Shown here piece by piece: positions 17,382 through 24,610 of a stretch of 45,719 nt of DNA. Under the pieces are notes generated by a model that ran no database searches, was not told where the DNA came from, and saw nothing but the letters and a program-made list of their open reading frames with translations. This DNA comes from Fervidobacterium gondwanense DSM 13020 (GTDB lineage Bacteria > Thermotogota > Thermotogae > Thermotogales > Fervidobacteriaceae): assembly GCF_900143265.1 (NCBI RefSeq), contig NZ_FRDJ01000012.1:1-45719 (forward strand). The letters are read 5' to 3'. Each line of letters begins with the position of its first letter. Positions within the stretch are counted from its first letter, which is position 1. A program made the translations under genes and the position numbers.

Positions 17382-17996
17382 TTGTTTAAGATGCTGTATT
17401 ATATAGCACCAATCTCAAATTTGCATGGAATTTTTAAACATCGCAAGGTGTTTTGCAGGAAAGATGCAGAAAGAAAAGGGTTAATAAAAGAAGATCCATC
17501 TGACAAAGATGTTCAAAGAAGGCGGACAAACAAGATTATCTATGAAGGTCGCGAAAAGAGATATAATCTTCACGATTATGTGAATTTGTATATAAATCCA
17601 AGAAACGCTATGCTTTACCGCTATTTGAGAGAAAAGGATAAGATTGCTGTCTTAGAATTTTCCGGCGATTTGTTAAGCAAGTTTAGATACGTAAGATATT
17701 CGTTCAAAAATGCTTCAGCCGATGATGCTATTATCTCAGGGAGTCCATACTTAATCAATGAAAATATACAAAGAATTTTTTCCTCATCTTGGAACGGAGA
17801 TGAAGAGCTAAAAAAGATAATGCAGTCTGAAGTATTAGTTTTTGGGTATGTGCCAATAGATTTCTTAGTGAGTATTATTACTCCGTCTAAATATATTGAA
17901 GAAGTTAAGGGAATAGTAAGGAAGTACGAACTGAACATCCCCGTTTTTTCTAAATCAAGACAAATCGAAGATATATTTTTCGAAAGTGAGTTCTAA
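17382..17996 (+). CDS. darT: DarT-like DNA ADP-ribosyltransferase toxin
   Basis: About 204 residues, the usual size of DarT. The order of motifs fits: YYIAPISNLHGIFKHR at the start, then VQRRRTNK carrying the NAD-contacting Arg, LHDYVNLYINPRNAMLY (the DarT equivalent is HDYVPFYF.PR.PMLY), and SEVLVFGYVP near 150, where the Glu is the catalytic acid. DarT enzymes attach ADP-ribose to bases of single-stranded DNA in a sequence-specific way and block replication, often in phage defence. TTG at 17382 is preferred, with AGGGGGG 6 nt before it; ATG 17391 and TTG 17352 are alternatives. The macro-domain partner follows. Confidence 0.88.
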   Translation: MFKMLYYIAPISNLHGIFKHRKVFCRKDAERKGLIKEDPSDKDVQRRRTNKIIYEGREKRYNLHDYVNLYINPRNAMLYRYLREKDKIAVLEFSGDLLSKFRYVRYSFKNASADDAIISGSPYLINENIQRIFSSSWNGDEELKKIMQSEVLVFGYVPIDFLVSIITPSKYIEEVKGIVRKYELNIPVFSKSRQIEDIFFESEF

Positions 17997-18028
17997 AGAA
18001 AATGACAAATAATAGAAAGGGGATAAAA

Positions 18029-18700
18029 ATGATTCTTATTTCGCCATATTCTGTTTTTGAACATATCTTTGAAGTTGATGCGATTGTAAATACGATAAAC
18101 ACCAAAGGCTACATGGGAAAGGGATTAGCCCTTGAATGTGCTTTAAGGTTTCCGGATATGGAGAAAAAATATAAAGAAGAATGCCAGAAACAAAAGATAA
18201 AGGCCGGGGATGTTTGGATATATGAAGTAGAGAGTGAATACTGGGAAGATCCAGAAAAGGAAATTAGGAAAACGAAAAGACTAAAAGTATTGAATGCGGC
18301 CACAAAGGATGATTATAAATTCCCTTCAAAGATTGAATGGGTTGAATCAGTGGTTAACGAAATTAAGAACTTATTAAATGGCAACGAAATTAATTCTATT
18401 ACTTTGCCTAAACTTGGTGCTGGACTTGGAAAACTAAATTGGGAGAACGTTGAGGATATTATCGTCACTAAGTTGTCTGAATTGGACAAAAAAATAATTA
18501 TTGCTTTAGATCTAATACCAGGCGAAAGGGAAAAATTAGGAATTAGACGTGCAATGAAGGAATTGTTTAGTAAAAAAACACTGTTTGAAAACAATACTGA
18601 ACATAGCTACAAAGAAAACATCTCAAGATTTAGAGAGCTTTTGAACATTGAAAATGTTGGAAAGAAAAAATACTCGGAATTGGTTAGGAAGTACTACTGA
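18029..18700 (+). CDS. darG: DarG-like macro-domain antitoxin (short form)
   Basis: About 223 residues. The N-terminal macro domain shows DAIVNTINTKGYMGKGLALECALRFPDM split over the ADP-ribose-binding loop (key stretch NTKGYMGKGLAL) and LPKLGAGLGKLNWENV near 130, both characteristic of DarG. This domain removes ADP-ribose from DNA, reversing DarT. The C-terminal part is only ~70 residues, whereas well-studied DarG proteins are about 350 residues with a larger toxin-binding domain. ATG at 18029 is chosen, 6 nt behind GAAAGGGG; an in-frame ATG at 18002 lacks a ribosome site. It sits 32 nt after darT. Confidence 0.88.
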   Translation: MILISPYSVFEHIFEVDAIVNTINTKGYMGKGLALECALRFPDMEKKYKEECQKQKIKAGDVWIYEVESEYWEDPEKEIRKTKRLKVLNAATKDDYKFPSKIEWVESVVNEIKNLLNGNEINSITLPKLGAGLGKLNWENVEDIIVTKLSELDKKIIIALDLIPGEREKLGIRRAMKELFSKKTLFENNTEHSYKENISRFRELLNIENVGKKKYSELVRKYY

Positions 18701-18722
18701 AAAGAGCTAAAACAGCCAAAAA

Positions 18723-19364
18723 TTAGTCGGAATAATAGTCCAAATAACAATTCTTGCTGCAATTCTGCTTGTACTGACCGGGTGTAAAGCTGAGGTCTTG
18801 CCTGAAGTTTACATAAGCGCTATCTATGACTTTGCAACAGGGCAGGCTGATAAACTTTCGGTCTGGGCAACCCTGAAGATTTCAGTAAGTGACAGAGACA
18901 GCCATGATGATTACGCGGATGAGATAACGGAAATATTGAGTAAGCGATTTGAAACTACTGAGAATGTTAGATATGATAGCGACGGGACCTATTATGTTGC
19001 CGACGTGGAAATCACAACAGATACCAGCAAACTAATAAGTTTTAGTCTGAAGCAAGATGGTACGTTTACAATCAATTTTAACAAGGAAGAGTTAAAGGCA
19101 GCAAACGAAGAATCAGCAGCCGTTAACTCCAATAACACAGTTTCAGAAAACGAGATTACCTTTACAATTCTTGTAGTCAACGATCTAAAAAAGAATATTG
19201 TTATAGAACCACAAGGTGGAATATATATTGATAAGGTACCATATCCATTCCCAGAAAAGATGAATGTCAAATCACGAAGTAGGTTTACTGTAGTAGTTAC
19301 TGATCTCTTTAGGGATTACTTAGTGCAGAAAGGCTCCGCACCGCTCTTCAAAATTTACTGGTAA
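18723..19364 (+). CDS. lipoprotein of unknown function, start codon missing or non-standard
   Basis: The frame runs from a stop at 18708 to TAA at 19364. Residues encoded at 18723-18788 form a classical lipoprotein signal: hydrophobic LVGIIVQITILAAILLVLTG followed by Cys at 18783-18785. Yet no ATG, GTG or TTG exists before the signal; the first usable codon is TTG 18798, which is after the lipid-attachment Cys and has no good ribosome site. The natural start therefore appears to have been lost, just 11-20 nt behind the darG stop. The mature part (~190 residues) is predicted to be beta-rich; no family was recognised. It may be a 5'-truncated pseudogene. Confidence 0.55.
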   Translation, partial: LVGIIVQITILAAILLVLTGCKAEVLPEVYISAIYDFATGQADKLSVWATLKISVSDRDSHDDYADEITEILSKRFETTENVRYDSDGTYYVADVEITTDTSKLISFSLKQDGTFTINFNKEELKAANEESAAVNSNNTVSENEITFTILVVNDLKKNIVIEPQGGIYIDKVPYPFPEKMNVKSRSRFTVVVTDLFRDYLVQKGSAPLFKIYW

Positions 19365-19447
19365 GTTCTAATTTGGCAGCCAGCCCAGGGGTAGCATGGG
19401 TGAAAAAGAGAAGAATATTCAAATGCTCATAATTTAAGGTACCATAC

Positions 19448-19478
19448 CGGCATCCATTTTAAATGGTGCCGTTTTTTA
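19448..19478 (+). terminator. intrinsic terminator after lipoprotein gene
   Basis: CGGCA-T-CCATTT pairs with AATGG-TGCCG and is followed by TTTTTT (19472-19477). Strong hairpin with T-run on the plus strand. Confidence 0.8.
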
Positions 19479-19492
19479 AACACGAAATCAGT

Positions 19493-20278
19493 TTACTGAG
19501 CGTCTTTCAGCATCTCCTTGATCAATTCTCCGCTACAATGGTATGGAATAATTTTCTTAACACCAAGAAATGTAAGTGCTTCTATAGTCCTCCTTCCCTT
19601 ACTTTCAGGCAAGTTATAGAGATGAAACCCGCCCATAAGGAGTTTAACCTGCTTCCCAAACAGTTCTGTTGCGTCTTTTACTATATTTACTATCCCTCTA
19701 TGCGCACAGCCTGTTATAAGGATTATTCCATCACCTTCATCCACTACAAGGTTTAGTTCTTCTTCAAAAAAGTCTCTAATTCTTTGACCGTTCTTTTCAA
19801 CGAAAAACTTTGAATCTGGTTCTTCAAAATTGTTGTTCAATCTGGCTGGTCCGAAGATATACATAGATTGTGAAATTCTCATCAGTTTGTCCTTGACTAT
19901 CATGAAGTCGAACCCATCTTTTGCCTCTTCCCACTGAACGCCTGTAAATCTTTCACCGCTGTACTTTGGCAAGAATGCCTCCTCTCTTAGAAAGACGTTG
20001 AACCTTTTTCCGAGGTTCGCAAGGTATCTAAGCCCACCGGCGTGGTCATAATGCCCGTGGCTTATGACCACGTTTCCCACTTCAAGTAGATTCTTACCAA
20101 TAATCTCAGCATTTCTGAGAAATACATCTGTATGCCCAGTATCAAAGAGCAACGGTGGTTCTCCGTCCTTTTCAACAAGCACTGAAAATCCATGCTCACG
20201 AATCAGTGGTTCGTTAAGTTCATCATCGCACAATATTGTTAGACATGTTGATTCTGTTTTTATGCTTCTCAATAACAT
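19493..20278 (-). CDS. MBL-fold metallohydrolase, dihydropterin-type subfamily
   Basis: 261 residues. The N-terminal REHGFSVLVEK and LLFDTGHTD, the metal motif ISHGHYDHAGG near residue 75, LITGCAHRGIVNIV near 193 and GGFHL near 222 match the large MBL subfamily annotated around dihydropterin-ribofuranosylaminobenzene-phosphate synthase (COG1237). In bacteria the true substrate is generally unknown. ATG at 20278 has a GAGGGGATGG ribosome site. It is convergent with the lipoprotein gene and followed upstream by the gene-poor 1.6-kb region. Confidence 0.85.
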   Translation of the reverse strand: MLLRSIKTESTCLTILCDDELNEPLIREHGFSVLVEKDGEPPLLFDTGHTDVFLRNAEIIGKNLLEVGNVVISHGHYDHAGGLRYLANLGKRFNVFLREEAFLPKYSGERFTGVQWEEAKDGFDFMIVKDKLMRISQSMYIFGPARLNNNFEEPDSKFFVEKNGQRIRDFFEEELNLVVDEGDGIILITGCAHRGIVNIVKDATELFGKQVKLLMGGFHLYNLPESKGRRTIEALTFLGVKKIIPYHCSGELIKEMLKDAQ

Positions 20279-20414
20279 TTTCCATCCCCTCTGTACGATA
20301 CACGCTTAGTGTAAAACGTCTATCCATAAAATCAGGCAACTCTACAATATATTATACTTCATTACTTTTCGGTAAGCTTCAATGGAGCACTAATAATCTT
20401 GACAACTCCTAACC

Positions 20415-20447
20415 ATACTATGCTATATCTTTGATATAGCATAGTAT
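20415..20447. repeat. perfect 15-bp inverted repeat with 3-nt loop
   Basis: ATACTATGCTATATC (20415-20429), loop TTT, GATATAGCATAGTAT (20433-20447), with no mismatch. Neither flank has a T-run, so it is not an obvious terminator. It could be a protein-binding dyad, an element end, or the tip of a structured RNA. Confidence 0.75.
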
Positions 20448-20499
20448 CAGCAAGTGTCAGTGTAAGCTATAACATAGTTATTAAGTGTCCAAATACTTA

Positions 20500-20527
20500 T
20501 ATCATAATAAATAATAAGTTTATGATA
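20500..20527. repeat. 8-bp inverted repeat, AT-rich
   Basis: TATCATAA and TTATGATA are separated by 12 nt. Given the AT-rich context it may be chance, but it lies only 53 nt from the perfect 15-bp hairpin. Confidence 0.4.
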
Positions 20528-21048
20528 GTTATTTAGTAAGTTCATTATATGTACTGCTTAGTTGATATACTTAATTAGTTTATACTGCTGTATCTTCTAC
20601 TGCGTGCTTACAAAGGCTTTACTATGTTACAACGAAAGTTTACTTTTCTTAGCTTTGTCTTATTCCATGTTATATCACTAATTTATTCATTCTACATGTC
20701 TTTCATCTCAAAACCTGCTGTGCCGCTTTCAGCTTCAAGCATTTGTTAGAGTGGCTATTCATTATACCATTGGAAATAAATTGCTTTCCACAATTCTTGT
20801 GTCGTGATTAGAGACTACTTACTCAGAATGCCTTTTGAGATGCCCTTCTTTCGACTTTGGCTTGGCAGGATAGCTTTTGCTTCAAGCAATACTTACCGTT
20901 CATACGCACCGTACGCCTAAGCTATCATAACTCGGAGACTCGTTGGCACGTCAATTGTAATCTTTCTTATATCCCTGCTTATCCATAACATATATGTTTC
21001 AATAGTAGTGTATTCATGCTGTTTTTCAATCGCTCATTGCCGTACTAT

Positions 21049-21086
21049 AAAAATGCAATATAAGAAACATTATATTGCATTTTTTC
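21049..21086. terminator. bidirectional terminator-like hairpin inside gene-poor region
   Basis: AAAAATGCAATATAA (21049-21063), loop GAAACA, then TTATATTGCATTTTTT. The stem is 15 bp, with T-runs on both strands. No intact gene adjoins it, so it may end transcripts of decayed genes or an unrecognised RNA. Confidence 0.65.
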
Positions 21087-21143
21087 TGAGGACTTGGTTA
21101 CCTTTGTTCCGTCAACTATTCTAAGTTCTACAACACGCACAAA

Positions 21144-21296
21144 TTATTGCTTTTCGAACACTTTCGTTTTAAATCGCTTATAAGCCCTTTCGAGAAGGTT
21201 TAACGCAATCTTATATATCTGGACAGTTTGAAAACGCTTATAGGTCAAATAAACGGCATGGTAATTTTTAGGTCTTTTCGGAAACTGCTTAAAACC
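21144..21296 (-). pseudogene. decayed C-terminal reading frame, possible transposase relic
   Basis: A minus-strand frame of 50 codons ends at TAA (21144-21146) and is preceded by TAG at 21297. It encodes a strikingly protein-like basic helical sequence including YLTYKRFQTVQIYKIALNL and ERAYKRFKTKVFEKQ, in which YKRF recurs. There is no start codon, and upstream frames are broken. The composition resembles the tail of a transposase or other DNA-binding protein, but the family is not recognised. Confidence 0.3.
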
Positions 21297-21852
21297 CTAT
21301 AAGTACATAATTATTACAACTTGTTGACATAAGATGAGGCGAGCGGTGGGAAGATGCTGTATCTTAAGAATGATAATTAGCATACACATAAAGATTTAGT
21401 GTATAAATATATACTAATGTATTAAAAGGTTATATAGGCAAAGCACAGTGAAATAGGTTTGTATAGTAATAAACTATTGCCAAAGTAAATCTATAGTAGA
21501 TAATATTATAGGCATAGCTAAAGGTATTTCACAATAGAATGTACTTCAGAAATCGTGAGTGCATTAGTGGAGACTAACAGAATTATCAACGCTGTATGTG
21601 TAGGTATGAACGCCATTTGTTAAAGAGAGCGAAAATTGAGCAGAGTGATAGACATAATATAAATCGTGTGCAGGATTTTCGCTTCTAATTATTATTCTCA
21701 TACATGCTTGAGCGCAATACTAAGCAGGTTTTTAATTAATCCAGAAGGTGCACTAATCGAGAGGTTGGACTTTGATTTCCGAGAATCCACTGATGCATTT
21801 CAAGTTAAATTCAGGCAATTCCCTAAGGACTTACATATTTTCTGGAATAAAT

Positions 21853-21880
21853 AAGCCAGGGCGTTAATAACCGTGGCTTC
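21853..21880 (-). terminator. hairpin downstream of RsiV-like gene
   Basis: AAGCCA-G-GG and CC-G-TGGCTT form a 9-bp stem with one mismatch; on the minus strand it is followed by ATTTATT. Its place 37 nt past the stop of the minus-strand gene fits a modest terminator. Confidence 0.45.
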
Positions 21881-21915
21881 AGAAGAATGCAATAAGAACA
21901 ATAGGAGTTTGAATA

Positions 21916-22632
21916 CTATTTTATAGTATACTTCAAGCAGTTTGCGAATTTGTCCCAAGGTATCGTGAATGTTGGAAGTCCAGTTGAATGCGGTGCGATT
22001 TCGTAGTCTTGGTAACGAATTTGAACTCCATCTTTTGAGATCGTAAACGCCTTATTGGAAAAATCTTCCTGGGTTATATACTCGATAGCTTCAGGGTAGT
22101 AGTCTTGCTCTTCTGATTTGATTTCTTTGATTATTTCGTCTTTTATTACCTTGGTATAATCGCATGTTCCGTCAAATAGATCCGCCAGTGTCAAAATCTT
22201 TCCGCTTTTTACATCAATAGTGTACGTTTCAAATACGGTATTACCGTGAGCACCACCTGTAAAAGTGTAATAGTAAATAACCAAGCTAATTAGGTCTCTA
22301 CCTTCATAAGTGATTTCAGTTGAAATGTGTGCTTGATATGGATAGCGAAGCTCTTCAACTTTATTAACTTCTTCTGCTATTTCTTTAACCTCTTCAACGA
22401 TTTTCTTGACCTTCTCCTGAATTCCATTATTAAGCTCGTTTTGTATATTTTCATTTTTGAAATTCTGGAACTTCGGTATTTGTACAAAGATTTTCGTTAG
22501 TTTATCTTCGGTTTTAGTTTCGACCAGCACAACCTGTTTTGTGTTCATCGAAAGTATGTATGCGATCAATGCAATCAAGAATAGTACAGAAAGTGCAGAT
22601 AGTTGCTTGGTAAATCTCTTTTGCTCTTCCAT
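21916..22632 (-). CDS. RsiV-like DUF3298/DUF4163 membrane-anchored protein
   Basis: About 238 residues. A short cytoplasmic start is followed by a transmembrane helix (about 12-31: LSVLFLIALIAYILSM) and an extracytoplasmic domain. YYYTFTGGAHGNTVFETYTI and KILTLADLF near 150 are the signature of the DUF3298 (PdaC/RsiV C-terminal) domain, preceded by a DUF4163-like region. In RsiV the domain senses lysozyme; here no sigma factor gene is nearby, so the role is unknown. ATG at 22632 is used since GGAGG lies 8 nt before it. Confidence 0.78.
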   Translation of the reverse strand: MEEQKRFTKQLSALSVLFLIALIAYILSMNTKQVVLVETKTEDKLTKIFVQIPKFQNFKNENIQNELNNGIQEKVKKIVEEVKEIAEEVNKVEELRYPYQAHISTEITYEGRDLISLVIYYYTFTGGAHGNTVFETYTIDVKSGKILTLADLFDGTCDYTKVIKDEIIKEIKSEEQDYYPEAIEYITQEDFSNKAFTISKDGVQIRYQDYEIAPHSTGLPTFTIPWDKFANCLKYTIK

Positions 22633-22675
22633 AAGAATACCTCCTCTATGTTCTCCAATTCTATTATACACCTAA

Positions 22676-22726
22676 GAAAAAACAATCCCAGCAACTAAAT
22701 CAATTCACAGTTGCCGGGAAAGATTG
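22676..22726 (-). terminator. intrinsic terminator after metallophosphoesterase
   Basis: On the minus strand CCCGGCAACT pairs with AGTTGCTGGG (one G-U) around a 12-nt loop and is followed by ATTG and TTTTTT. Positioned just past the stop at 22743. Confidence 0.8.
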
Positions 22727-22742
22727 CCTTACTTATTCGAAA

Positions 22743-23531
22743 TCAAATCTTGAAGCCTGGAATTTCTTTCAGTTCCGGCTTTTCTTCCTTTGAAGGTCCC
22801 ATATCAAATGTCTGTCCTAATGCTAAAACAGTTGCGAGTTCTATTGGTAAACCAGTTTTGATAATTTTCTCAACAGTTGTCTTAATATCGTACTCTACAA
22901 ATCGGAATTCATACCAGTAAACTCCGTTATCTACGTTCAGTATCAAGTAAGTTGCTCCGGGTTGTCCATCTTTTGTCCTTCCAACGCTACCGGGATTGAG
23001 GATTGTCTTACCATAGATGTGTTTGGCCATAATCAAATGGGTGTGACCGTTAATTATTATGTCTTCCTCTACGTTTTTCACCAGCACTCTCAATCTTTCC
23101 GCACTTGTTGAAGGTTTTACATATTCAATAAGGTAATTGATTGGACTTCCATGAACAAGTAGTATTTTGACTCCTTCAATATCTAATGATAATTTGTGTG
23201 GTAGCTTTTTCAGAAACTCTTTGTTCTCAACTGTTGTGTTCTTTATAGTCCAGCTAATCGACTCATCACCAACTTCTGTTTCTCTACCAGGATTGTACGC
23301 ACATCCACAGCTATCTTTTTCATATCCAATAGCATCGTCGTAATTACCCATGACTGTGATAATGTTCATAGCTCTAATTGTTTCAACAACTTCGTTAGGA
23401 TTCGGACCATAACCAACCAGGTCGCCAAGACAGTAAATTTCATCGATACTTTGTTTCTCAACATCTTTCATTACTGAATCTAAAGCTTCGAGGTTGGAAT
23501 GAATGTCAGAAATAAAAGCTATTCGTCGCAC
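22743..23531 (-). CDS. YfcE/MJ0936-like metallophosphoesterase
   Basis: About 262 residues with the complete calcineurin-like metal site: ISDIHSN (D-x-H) near 6, YCLGDLVGYGPNPNE near 35 (GD), TVMGNYDD near 61 (GN), LLVHGSP near 127 and INGHTH near 157 (GHTH). Such enzymes cleave phosphodiesters or phosphomonoesters with two metals. An insertion rich in Cys (SCGCAYNPG near 75) is notable. GTG at 23531 is chosen because AAAGGAG lies 8 nt before it; GTG at 23540 overlaps that site. Substrate unknown. Confidence 0.88.
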   Translation of the reverse strand: MRRIAFISDIHSNLEALDSVMKDVEKQSIDEIYCLGDLVGYGPNPNEVVETIRAMNIITVMGNYDDAIGYEKDSCGCAYNPGRETEVGDESISWTIKNTTVENKEFLKKLPHKLSLDIEGVKILLVHGSPINYLIEYVKPSTSAERLRVLVKNVEEDIIINGHTHLIMAKHIYGKTILNPGSVGRTKDGQPGATYLILNVDNGVYWYEFRFVEYDIKTTVEKIIKTGLPIELATVLALGQTFDMGPSKEEKPELKEIPGFKI

Positions 23532-23685
23532 AGAAACCACTCCTTTTGGTGATTCTACAGTTATTTATATTAATTATACTATGTCTAAACATACTTTGTG
23601 TTAAGAAATTTTGAGAAACTTACCGCACATTTTTGGTATAATGAGATTAGTCGGAATACTTAGCATTTGGAAAGGGGGGCCGATG

Positions 23686-24567
23686 ATGCGTTTCTTTGTT
23701 GCCGATGCTTTCACACAAAAACCGTTTTACGGAAATCCAGCAGGTGTTGTCTTGTTAAACGATGATCACGCGATATCAAAAGAAACGATGTTGAACATAG
23801 CAAAGGAAGTTAGATTTTCAGAAACAGCATTTGTGAGACAAAGGTCTGATAATGAATTTGTTTTGCTTTATTTCACCCCCGTTTCTGAAATAGACCTCTG
23901 CGGTCATGCAACAATTGCAACGTTTTATGTTCTAAAAGAAGAGAGCATTATTCAAGAGAATAAAAAATACATAGCTCATACAAGGACGGGAGCTATTGAA
24001 GTGACCGTTGAAGATGGTAAAGTAATGATGGAACAAGCAGAGCCTCAAATGATGGAAACATCTGAAGAAATGAATTTCGACGAGACTACTCTTGCTGAAT
24101 TGTTAGGAATAGAGGCCGGGGAGATTGGTGATGATAAATATAGCCTTAAGCCGAGAATCGTGAGCACCGGATTATGGGACATGATTATTCCTGTAAGGTC
24201 TAAACATACATTGTTTACTATTTCACCTAATCTGGATGGAATTGAGGACTTTTGTAGAATAAACAACATTGTAAGCTTTCACGTATTTACGTTAGATGAA
24301 CACAGAGCACTTGCGAATTGTAGAGATTTTGCTCCACTGTATGGAATCCCGGAAGAATCTGCAACAGGAACTGCAAATGGTGCATTGATTTATTATCTTT
24401 ATACACATGGTGTAGTCCAGCCTGATGTTACATACGAAATTATCCAAGGTGAGACCATGGGTAGGATGTCTAATATATTTGCATCATTAAAGTACAAAGA
24501 CGGTATCTACAAAGCTTTTGTTGGTGGACATGCAAGGGTTATAATCAAAGGTGATTTACATATTTGA
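23686..24567 (+). CDS. PhzF-family isomerase/epimerase-like protein
   Basis: About 293 residues. It starts MRFFVADAFTQKPFYGNPAG, the PhzF signature, with RFSETAFV near 44 holding the conserved catalytic Glu, DLCGHATIAT near 71 and EESATGTANGAL near 223. The fold has two diaminopimelate-epimerase-like halves and performs proton shifts on small metabolites; no phenazine genes are present, so the substrate is unknown. Start chosen from AAAGGGGGG at 23671-23679; ATG 23683 is equally possible. A TATAAT at 23637-23642 provides the -10, with a weak -35. A terminator follows. Confidence 0.88.
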   Translation: MRFFVADAFTQKPFYGNPAGVVLLNDDHAISKETMLNIAKEVRFSETAFVRQRSDNEFVLLYFTPVSEIDLCGHATIATFYVLKEESIIQENKKYIAHTRTGAIEVTVEDGKVMMEQAEPQMMETSEEMNFDETTLAELLGIEAGEIGDDKYSLKPRIVSTGLWDMIIPVRSKHTLFTISPNLDGIEDFCRINNIVSFHVFTLDEHRALANCRDFAPLYGIPEESATGTANGALIYYLYTHGVVQPDVTYEIIQGETMGRMSNIFASLKYKDGIYKAFVGGHARVIIKGDLHI

Positions 24568-24572
24568 ATCAA

Positions 24573-24602
24573 AAAGCGGGGTTGTATTTCCCCGCTTCTT
24601 TT
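24573..24602. terminator. bidirectional terminator between phzF-like gene and phosphohexomutase
   Basis: AAGCGGGG and CCCCGCTT enclose an 8-nt loop, with CTTTT on the plus side and a run of five A (TTTTT on the minus side) before it. It serves both convergent operons. Confidence 0.85.
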
Positions 24603-24610
24603 GGAAATTA

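Larger units (their letters stand above)
20310..21915. other. 1.6-kb stretch without an intact gene, rich in inverted repeats
   Basis: All six frames are broken here; the longest open runs are about 50-60 codons. It contains a perfect 15-bp hairpin (20415-20447), an 8-bp inverted repeat (20500-20527), a bidirectional terminator (21049-21085), an AT-rich imperfect dyad (21398-21419), and a decayed minus-strand frame (21144-21296). Base composition is locally richer in GC around 20700-20960. No tRNA, rRNA, RNase P, tmRNA, SRP or CRISPR pattern was seen. The best reading is decayed mobile DNA, with possible unrecognised RNA or regulatory content. Confidence 0.6.

Noticed and set aside
17273-17388. 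Frame ending in LDDTDVELNIDDYQYRGEYFV just before and overlapping the darT start
   Set aside because: It looks protein-like and would couple to darT, but it has no start codon or ribosome site; at best it is a remnant tail of a lost gene.
21100-21310. Recurring GCTTATA-type motifs as a CRISPR-like or DnaA-box array
   Set aside because: Copies differ in spacing and sequence, and two of them are explained by the YKRF codons of the decayed minus-strand frame; no regular repeat-spacer pattern or conserved DnaA boxes.
21666-21854. 62-codon plus-strand frame ending FRQFPKDLHIFWNK
   Set aside because: No ribosome site or promoter, no recognised family, and it lies in a region of decayed sequence. 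It could be a gene remnant but cannot be supported as a gene.
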